From Alphaproteobacteria bacterium bin98 (GTDB lineage Bacteria; Pseudomonadota; Alphaproteobacteria; Bin98): DNA of 61,832 nucleotides. The stretch spans positions 1 through 61,832 of the forward strand of contig MPNG01000005.1 of the NCBI GenBank assembly GCA_002238905.1, in the 5' to 3' direction. The position numbers and the translations under genes are program-made. The notes beneath the pieces were generated by a model that saw only the letters and a list, made by a program, of their open reading frames with translations, ran no database searches and was not told where the DNA came from. Below are positions 54,749-61,832 of the stretch, piece after piece. Every line of letters starts with the position of its first letter. The first letter of the stretch is position 1.

Positions 54749-55666
54749 TGATTCACCATCGTGTGTAAGGAGAGCTTTATGAATCTGAAAACAGATTCAA
54801 AACTAGAGATTTTGAACATAAACATCTCTTAGCAGATTATAACAGTGCACTCTTTAGTGCACAATGATAAAAAAACGATTTTGAAATCAAATCAAATACT
54901 GAATAGCAATTTAAGCAATAATCTATCAAATAAATTTCATGACTCAAACTCTTAGTTTGTATTTATGTGAAATAAAAAAGGAGGAAGCGCTTCATTTTTT
55001 ACAGTATAGTGCAGCATCCTGCATTCTCTCTTTTTACTTGAACTTTTGAAAACATCTTTGCTGCGGATTAAGACTTTATATCAACAAAAATATAGAGTAT
55101 ATTTTTTAATTTTGTTTCTTCATAATTTCTTTGTTATTGAGAGCTTTGAATGAGGCATACTCAAAAATCAAGACTGAACAATTTATCGTTTTGTCTCACC
55201 ATCACTGTATATTTGCCTCGTCAATGCATCAAGTCGGTAAATACATAGAATAATAACATCCTCTCAGCTTCATGCTGTCCATTGTTATTGATCTCTCCGT
55301 TTCAATCACAGAAGGTTTACATATAACCATATTCCGCAAAATGATCCATTATCTTTTTCATTTTCGCTTCCATAGTTATAGGATTTTTTTTGCAAGACTC
55401 TCTGTGAGTGGATCAAGGATTTTTCAGAAACTTTTTAAGACTAACTTTTTATCAAATGATCCTTCTGCGCACATTCATTAATTTCACAAAAATAACCTTT
55501 TCCTTTTTGATTAGATGTTAAAAAAATATGTTTTTATGCATCAGAAGTTATATTAGCCGCATCCAATCAGTCTGTGCAAGAGCCTAAACACTCATGACTG
55601 CACAGACATCATCAGAAACAGTATAGTCTCCCGGTTATTCTGTTTTAATCAGCACTATCAACACCC
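54749..55666 (-). pseudogene. Intergenic debris: CaaX-family tail and E-family tail
   Basis: 54999-55067 on the minus strand encodes SAAKMFSKVQVKRENAGCCT then IL and a TAA: the end of a CaaX protein, box intact. About 55250-55470 resembles the 3' part of the E gene 50957..52879 (CATCCTCTCAGC; TCTGTGAGTGGAT-like; GAAACTTTTTAAGACT-like). Neither has a start. The remainder is unrecognised AT-rich DNA. Confidence 0.6.
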
Positions 55667-57685
55667 TCAATCTTGTTCCATCTCTTGTACTACTCCCTCT
55701 GCAACTTCTAATCCGTACACTTGTCTCTTCAAAGAATAAAGTCGCGGGTTCATAACATCTGTTAGCCCACTTCTTGAAGCGAACCCCATTTTTTGCCATC
55801 TACATGCAGTTTGTAGATAGCCATCTACGGCACACTGGTCTATGAACGCTTGCATTTTATCACCCATAGTTTTATAATCTGGATTAGTAGGGCGCGGTGT
55901 AAGTGCACAGCTATAATATCTATAAGGATCGTGGTGGTCTCTCGTTTTAAGTGAATGGGAGTAGTATGCTTGGTAGAGATTGTGGAGGATTGAATCCCTA
56001 AAGTGTGATCTTGGTTGGGACAGCGCCTCTTCCACATAGGAGTCAATCACTTCTCTCACAGGCTTCATCCTTTGCTCCAACCCTTCATCATCAAAGGACT
56101 CCAGTATACGAGTCATTTCGAAAGGCTCTTCCAAGTCAGCGTCAAAAGGAATCAGCGGTCTTCCGGTCCGCACAATGGTCACTATCTGCTCTTCAGCATT
56201 CCATACACTCGTGCGTTCAACTTGAATGGTCACTGTCTGCTCTGCAGCACTCTTTTGTTCAACTGCATCAGAGCTTTTGTATATCTTAAACAGCAGGTTT
56301 GCAGGAATCATCTCTGGATGATCGTCCATAAAGGTATAGTATAATGTAGTCTTCAGATCGGAAAACCAGCGAGCATTGTAGTAATTAGCACGCATCTCTT
56401 TCAAAAGCTTTGCGTAAGCAATCAACTGCATCTTGAGCTCTAACTGAAGCACTGACGGATTGTCTTGAGCAATTTCTTTACACGCTTCTTCAATAGTTGC
56501 AGATCTAGGGTAAGTTCTATACTCTCCAGATCTACGTTCCTCATAACCTACAGCCAGAGCCTCTAGAACGGGAACCATGCCCTGAAAATTATTCAGAAAT
56601 TTAGTTTGCGCAGGCAATGCGGTCAAATCTAATTTTGCCACCTTACCTGATGTTTCTTTCCAAAATTGAGACTGCAAACGACCATTTATCTCTTGAAGTG
56701 CCCCTTGCACACTTGAATGCATTTGACATTTTTTGACGTGCTCCAAACCTATCTTCGAAATTAAATCCATCTCTACGTTGAAATCCGTGATACTTTTAGT
56801 TCTAATGCCTTGAGAAACCTGACACCCTGTCATCATTCTCACAGTATTTGGATTCATATACGCAGAATCGGGTACCTCTAAGCCTAATTTTCTGAGAGGA
56901 TTTTCCTTAAAATCACCCATATATTCACTAAGATATCTATGATCTTGGCCTAAAAACCAAAAAAGGTAATCTTTCACAGCGTTAAACTTGTCTGGATTTT
57001 CTTGTTGCACCCTGAGAGCGTCACCCCATAGTATCCGAAAATTCTTTAAAACTATATCAAAATATTTTGCATAATGGCCCTTCACCATAGCTTCTTGCAT
57101 CGGGTGATACCCTCCTAGTTGCTTCAAAAGCAGATGAGATGACCAATTTTCAAAGACCAAATGATCATTCAGAGAATCATCAAAACTTGTTGGCAAAATT
57201 AAAGGATAGCGTGGTTCCTCAGAAAGCATTAAGGTCACTATATCCTCTACATTGAGATCACCATTTTGAGTAACCAAAAACACCATATTTCTGTCTGACA
57301 TGTCTTTCAAATCTTGCAAAATTGCTGGATCGAAAGTCATTCTTGTGTTTGGAGAGCCAGCATAGTGTAGAGGAATTACCAATCTCAAAAAATCGGCATC
57401 TATTCCACTCGCTGTTTTAAAGGCGGTTGCGAGGTCCTCCTCATAATGATTCAGAGCTTCCTTTGCGCCGGTCTCTAACACCGTTTTCCTAAAATGATCT
57501 TCAACCCTAGTCGCTTCTTCTGATATGCTGTTGGCTCTTGCCAATACTTTTTGCAAATCTTGTTGATAAGAAAGCAAATTTAAAGACCTGGCGTCCAACT
57601 TTTGACGCCTATCATCTATGCCACTTGGATCTGCCGCTTGCAAAGCCGCATAACAAAGTACCAATAATATATTTATTACCACCAT
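55667..57685 (-). CDS. E-family large exported protein, second subgroup
   Basis: The 672-residue product starts behind GTGAGGTGAAAT with MVVINILLVLCYAALQAADP. E landmarks: MVFLVTQNGDLNVEDIVTLM, SSHLLLKQLGGYHPMQEAMV, YFDIVLKNFRILWGDALRVQ, DYLFWFLGQDHRYLSEYMGD, LRKLGLEVPDSAYMNPNTVR. An insertion near residue 480 contains two similar stretches (QKSAAEQTVTIQVERTSVWN and AEEQIVTIVRTGRPLIPFDA), apparently a short internal duplication. It ends SLKRQVYGLEVAEGVVQEME. Same subgroup as 50957..52879, which lies about 2.8 kb downstream on the same strand. Confidence 0.87.
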   Translation of the reverse strand: MVVINILLVLCYAALQAADPSGIDDRRQKLDARSLNLLSYQQDLQKVLARANSISEEATRVEDHFRKTVLETGAKEALNHYEEDLATAFKTASGIDADFLRLVIPLHYAGSPNTRMTFDPAILQDLKDMSDRNMVFLVTQNGDLNVEDIVTLMLSEEPRYPLILPTSFDDSLNDHLVFENWSSHLLLKQLGGYHPMQEAMVKGHYAKYFDIVLKNFRILWGDALRVQQENPDKFNAVKDYLFWFLGQDHRYLSEYMGDFKENPLRKLGLEVPDSAYMNPNTVRMMTGCQVSQGIRTKSITDFNVEMDLISKIGLEHVKKCQMHSSVQGALQEINGRLQSQFWKETSGKVAKLDLTALPAQTKFLNNFQGMVPVLEALAVGYEERRSGEYRTYPRSATIEEACKEIAQDNPSVLQLELKMQLIAYAKLLKEMRANYYNARWFSDLKTTLYYTFMDDHPEMIPANLLFKIYKSSDAVEQKSAAEQTVTIQVERTSVWNAEEQIVTIVRTGRPLIPFDADLEEPFEMTRILESFDDEGLEQRMKPVREVIDSYVEEALSQPRSHFRDSILHNLYQAYYSHSLKTRDHHDPYRYYSCALTPRPTNPDYKTMGDKMQAFIDQCAVDGYLQTACRWQKMGFASRSGLTDVMNPRLYSLKRQVYGLEVAEGVVQEMEQD

Positions 57686-57760
57686 ATTTCACCTCACCAA
57701 ACTCACTATCCCATAGTTTTGCGATTATTTAAAGTGCAGAATTTTTATTTTTACGATACT

Positions 57761-58126
<366 letters not shown>

Positions 58127-58282
58127 ATCAGTGCAGCAAGCATACTGTATAGGGCAGTTAAATTTTCTTATATATCACTGGATGCACATCTTTGTTTTGC
58201 ATCTGGTGCGTCACTCAGATCTATGGCTTTTATTCTTTTTTTATTGCATTTTTCCAGCCACCAAGAAGCAGGATATTTGACT

Positions 58283-61200
58283 TCAGCTATATCTTTTCAT
58301 AGTAAGTAGCCACCAAGCAGCATCATATCTGCTTTTCGCTACATCTTTCCCTAATAAGTAGCACTGGAAAGAGGACAGTAAGTGGCGATACGCCTCTATC
58401 CATTTGCAGTCGGGAGAGCTTGAAAAACGAGCAGATTCTTCATCAAAGTAACTAAATGTGTAAAAGTATGTCTCCAGATCAATATGAGCTTTACACGCCA
58501 AAGCAGCTTTAATTATCAACTCTTTCCTTGCCATCATTTCCTCAGAAGAAGCACGATAAATTTCTGAGTGAAATGCTTGAAGATCATCCAGTATTGGTTG
58601 AGCGCAACCTCTTAACTGTTTAAGATCTCTGATATCAAAAAATTGGGCGCTAGGAGCTGAACAAAACCCCTTAACATCACACTTTTTTTTATACATCCTG
58701 AGCCGCACATCGTCTATGTACACCCTTTCATAATCAGAGATGGGTCTACAGAGTTCAGCAATACTTTTCCAGCAAGACTTCAAGTCTTTGACGGCGCAGC
58801 AGTCCTTATGTTTGCAAAAATTGCTTAAAGCTAATAATAAGCTGTGAGATGTATCTATATATTTTTCTTTGATATCGAAGCAATGAATAGTACCTTTTTT
58901 TGAGCAACTATCATATTTTTCTGCCAATTCAGAAAAAATGTAAAAGAAAGTGTCTACATCAGCATGAAATTTATCATCTGCTGCCTGTTTCAAAAAAAAC
59001 TTTTTCCTTTCCATCATTTCCCCAGCAGAACCATGATAAGTTTCCGAGTGGACTCTCTTAAGAGTAGTTAGTATTGGCTCTGCAAAAGTTCTTAATGCAT
59101 AAGGATCTTTTATCGCTCTATAATCTTCTGTAGAAAATTCGCTTAACAACTCTTCTCTGTTCGCATCCCCCAACAATTCTTGCGCTGCTTCACACCGTTC
59201 ATAAAACTTCAGAGGCATCTTTGCGCTCTTCATATGAATCCAAAAATCGCTGATATCTTGCTCAAGTTGATCTATAGTAGAAAGTCGATCCCCCCTATTA
59301 TCATCCTGAATATGTGTACATAAACACTTTAAAGCTGATAATAATTTGTGGTATGCATTTCTGCATTTTGTTTTGACAAAGCATAAATCAGCACCGCTAA
59401 CCTTGCTACTATCTAAATCTAATAAACCACTACACCTTTCTTCCAATTCAGAAAAAAGATAAAAGAAGCTCTCCATATCAAAACATGCGCTGTAACGTTT
59501 TGATATTTCAAGAACAACTTTTTTCCTTTCTATCATTGCCTCAGCAGAGCCATGATAATTTTGTGTGTGGAAGTCTTGAAGAATCGTGAATGTTGGTTGT
59601 ACAAAAACCCTTAATTGATCCAAATCATTAATCTCAAAAAAATCTTCAGAAAGTCTCTGTAGCAAATTGTCTCTACACGGATTCATCAGTCTTTTAGTTA
59701 TTCCCCACCATTCATCAAGTGCGTTCAACACGCATAAGCGTCTATCAAAACTATTGTGGCTATACGCTTGAGCCATCTCTTCCCAACACGATTTCATATG
59801 TTGTATAACAGGAGTGAATATTTTAACATTATAGAAAGATTCATCGAAAATGTGTGAGGATTGACAGAAAATGTTCAAGGCCTTCAATAAGTTCCCGTAG
59901 GCATATATGAATTTTTGTTTGATGTAGCATAAATGAGTAATGCCTTTTTCTGCTATATCTAAAGATAATAAACTATCATATTCTTCGTCCAATATAGAAA
60001 AAAGGTAAAAGAAGGTTTCCATATCACAATTAAAATGGGCAAATACAGGCACTTCTAAAAAAAATTTTTTCCTTTCCATCATTTCCTTAGCAGAGCCATG
60101 ATAAGTTGCAGCTTGCGCTTGCTGCAAAGTTGCGAGTATTGGTTCTGCCAAACCTCTTAATTGACCCAGGTCATTTGCCTTCCAACAGTATGCAGGAGGC
60201 GTTAGCAACACTCTATACGGCAGAAATAATACTCGAGCGACAGAGTGTAAATCAAAAGGCAGAGGTTTGTGTCTGCTAGAAATATGATTCAAAAAAGAAG
60301 AAAATTCTTTATCACAGCTCTCTCGATCTCTCTGACAGAAATATTCTAAAGCGAGAAGTAATTTCTCACACGATTGTTTGTGCTCTCTTTTGCGATAATA
60401 TGACTCAGCAATGCTAACGTCTCTCTTATTTGCTAAAAGCAATAAAGCATTGTACTCTTCTAGCAATGCACACAAAACATCAAAAAATGTTTGTAGCTTA
60501 CGAGGAGAGTCATTATACTCTCCATTTTTAAGACCTCTCAGAATAGATTTTTTCCTTGCAGTTGAGGGTATATTTTCATGATGTGGGTGCACAATTGGCT
60601 TAAGAGCCTCAGTGACTTCTTGCATAACCTGCTGCATCTTCTGCAGCTCATCCGTTTTCATCAAAACACATGCACCATTCGAGCATGATAAGAGCGATTC
60701 TAGAATCTGTGCTCTGCTCAAATCATCCAACAATTCTTGAGATTTTTTCCACGCCTCTTGCACATACAGCGTCACCTCGACTTCCTTCATATCAATCCAA
60801 AAAGCGCGAATGTCTCGATTCACTCGCTTCATACAGGATCTTCGATCATCCTCCTCATCATCTTCAATATGTATACAGAAACGCTTGAACGCTGAGAATA
60901 ATTTGTGGTGTGCATTTATGTATTTTGTTTTGCAAAAGGATAAATCAGTAACTCTAACCTCTCTACTATCTAAAGCTAATAAATCGCTACATCTTTCTTT
61001 CAATTCAGAAAAAATATAAAAAAATCCTTCCATATCAAAAAATCCACGGCCACATCTAGATTCTTCAAGAACAAAGGCTTTCCTTGCTATCACTGCCTCA
61101 GCAGAAGCATGATAATTTTTTATATGAAATTCTTGAAGAGTCGTAAGTATTGGTTCTGCAAAGCCTCTTAATTGATCCAGATCACTAATCGCAAAATAAT

Positions 61201-61832
61201 CTTGAGTCAGCCTCCCTAGCAAATGATCTCTATATGGAATCATCAGTATTCTAGACTCTCTACAGCACTCATCAAATGGTTTAAACACTTCTTTTTGCAA
61301 CATTTCCAAGGATATATTCCGAATATAAGCGCTACGCACTTCAACAATTTTTCCCCAAAAACATTGTGTAGCTTGTATAACACCAATGAGATCTTTTTTA
61401 TCATAAGAGAGAAATCCTGCACAGAAAATGTTTAGGGCCTCAAATAAATGTCTGTGTGCATCTATGAGTTTTTGTTTGATATAGCATAAACGAATAATGC
61501 CTTTTTTTTCTATATCTAAAGATGATAAAGCATCACATTCTTCTTTCAATGCAGAAAAAAGGTAAAAGAAGGTTTCCATATCACAATTAAAATTACCATC
61601 GATAGAAGCCCTGAGAGCATCTTCTTTATATTTTTCAAACTTATTTTCAGGTCGATGGAAGGCATCGCAGACCATTGGCATCACTGCCTCATCAGAACCA
61701 TGATAAGTTTCATCTTGCGCTCGCTTCAGAGTGGCTAGTATTGGTTCTGCCAAACCTCTTAATTGATCCAGATCATTTGTATCCAAAGAAGCTGCAGGAA
61801 GAGTGAGCACACCTCTATACGGATCCAGAAGT
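58283..61832 (-). CDS. Giant seven-module protein, 5' end beyond window
   Basis: The frame is open to the right edge; a GTG at 61810 is not the start, since LLDPYRG upstream of it still matches internal repeats. At least 1,182 residues. Counted from that GTG, seven SLxxFC modules lie at about 12-155, 209-343, 386-508, 546-680, 728-862, 899-1020 and 1060-1168. Each has a DLxQLRxxAEPIL helix, then YHGS, MExFFYxFSxLxE and LLxALxxFC, though the third is diverged. Modules 1 and 4 (NCDMETFFYLFS, ALNIFC) and modules 2 and 5 (FFYxFSELxERCS) form matching pairs, so a block was duplicated. It probably starts with a signal peptide outside the window. Function unknown; repeated helical modules suggest a binding scaffold (inference). 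Confidence 0.88.
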   Translation of the reverse strand, partial: LLDPYRGVLTLPAASLDTNDLDQLRGLAEPILATLKRAQDETYHGSDEAVMPMVCDAFHRPENKFEKYKEDALRASIDGNFNCDMETFFYLFSALKEECDALSSLDIEKKGIIRLCYIKQKLIDAHRHLFEALNIFCAGFLSYDKKDLIGVIQATQCFWGKIVEVRSAYIRNISLEMLQKEVFKPFDECCRESRILMIPYRDHLLGRLTQDYFAISDLDQLRGFAEPILTTLQEFHIKNYHASAEAVIARKAFVLEESRCGRGFFDMEGFFYIFSELKERCSDLLALDSREVRVTDLSFCKTKYINAHHKLFSAFKRFCIHIEDDEEDDRRSCMKRVNRDIRAFWIDMKEVEVTLYVQEAWKKSQELLDDLSRAQILESLLSCSNGACVLMKTDELQKMQQVMQEVTEALKPIVHPHHENIPSTARKKSILRGLKNGEYNDSPRKLQTFFDVLCALLEEYNALLLLANKRDVSIAESYYRKREHKQSCEKLLLALEYFCQRDRESCDKEFSSFLNHISSRHKPLPFDLHSVARVLFLPYRVLLTPPAYCWKANDLGQLRGLAEPILATLQQAQAATYHGSAKEMMERKKFFLEVPVFAHFNCDMETFFYLFSILDEEYDSLLSLDIAEKGITHLCYIKQKFIYAYGNLLKALNIFCQSSHIFDESFYNVKIFTPVIQHMKSCWEEMAQAYSHNSFDRRLCVLNALDEWWGITKRLMNPCRDNLLQRLSEDFFEINDLDQLRVFVQPTFTILQDFHTQNYHGSAEAMIERKKVVLEISKRYSACFDMESFFYLFSELEERCSGLLDLDSSKVSGADLCFVKTKCRNAYHKLLSALKCLCTHIQDDNRGDRLSTIDQLEQDISDFWIHMKSAKMPLKFYERCEAAQELLGDANREELLSEFSTEDYRAIKDPYALRTFAEPILTTLKRVHSETYHGSAGEMMERKKFFLKQAADDKFHADVDTFFYIFSELAEKYDSCSKKGTIHCFDIKEKYIDTSHSLLLALSNFCKHKDCCAVKDLKSCWKSIAELCRPISDYERVYIDDVRLRMYKKKCDVKGFCSAPSAQFFDIRDLKQLRGCAQPILDDLQAFHSEIYRASSEEMMARKELIIKAALACKAHIDLETYFYTFSYFDEESARFSSSPDCKWIEAYRHLLSSFQCYLLGKDVAKSRYDAAWWLLTMKRYS

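Noticed and set aside
54975-55000. Terminator with stem GAAGCGCTTC and T-run
   Set aside because: The 10-base palindrome has no loop, so a stable hairpin is unlikely; it directly follows a gene relic rather than a live gene.
58283-61810. Start of the giant gene at the GTG at 61810
   Set aside because: The frame is open upstream to the window edge and the residues there (LLDPYRG) match the internal repeats, so the gene continues outside.

Overview
The window is AT-rich bacterial DNA. Translation starts typically carry AGGAG/GGAG/GAGAG-type ribosome binding sites. Only two genes are recognisable housekeeping genes: psd and pssA, adjacent on the + strand at 47-49 kb. They make phosphatidylethanolamine, so the cell is probably Gram-negative. 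The adjacent psd-pssA order, the low GC and the mass of exported accessory proteins fit a host-associated alphaproteobacterium of the Rickettsiales/Holosporales kind. That placement is inference; no rRNA, tRNA or marker gene is present.

Almost everything else is one expanded zone of exported proteins of unknown function. Nearly all begin with a very short (15-20 residue) hydrophobic signal peptide of the form M-x-x-I-L-L-F ending in [HY]-[GAS]-A. Most then carry a roughly 80-150 residue, probably all-helical unit that I call the SLxxFC module: a helix with a pattern like hDhETFFYhFSxLxxEY, then 25-45 residues on YxxLLxSLxxFC, then an A...Y..FW tail. It occurs once in most genes, twice in 6076..7269 and 53381..54748, and seven times in the giant gene running off the right edge. 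Families used below: A (signal ends YAAQQ), B1/B2 (signal IALDAHSA, then an acidic Ser-rich stretch), C (signal CFHAHGA), D (signal LHVYGAT and relatives), E (600-670 residue proteins with an LFW motif) and the CaaX family (signal MFKLLLLLS, C-terminus CCxxL/M).

Layout. 1-22 kb: B, C, A and E members on both strands with many broken copies; a putative nuclear-localised protein at 16-17.6 kb; a tandem-repeat D protein at 19-20 kb. 22-31 kb: mixed singletons, B2 and A copies. 31-36 kb: C and two intact E genes. 36-46.5 kb, minus strand: a repeating series in which a CaaX-family gene is followed by a D-family gene, four times. 47-49 kb: psd-pssA. 49-62 kb: more module proteins, two further E genes and the seven-module giant.

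The zone looks like a birth-and-death nursery of secreted, possibly host-directed proteins: families duplicate together with their promoters and 3' flanks, gene debris fills most intergenic spaces, and several genes carry internal repeats or simple-sequence tracts. Three intact paralogues and two degraded ones end in a eukaryotic-type prenylation (CaaX) box, and one exported protein carries basic nuclear-localisation-like motifs. These are the best clues that the products act inside a eukaryotic host. No mobile element, CRISPR array, tRNA or rRNA was seen.
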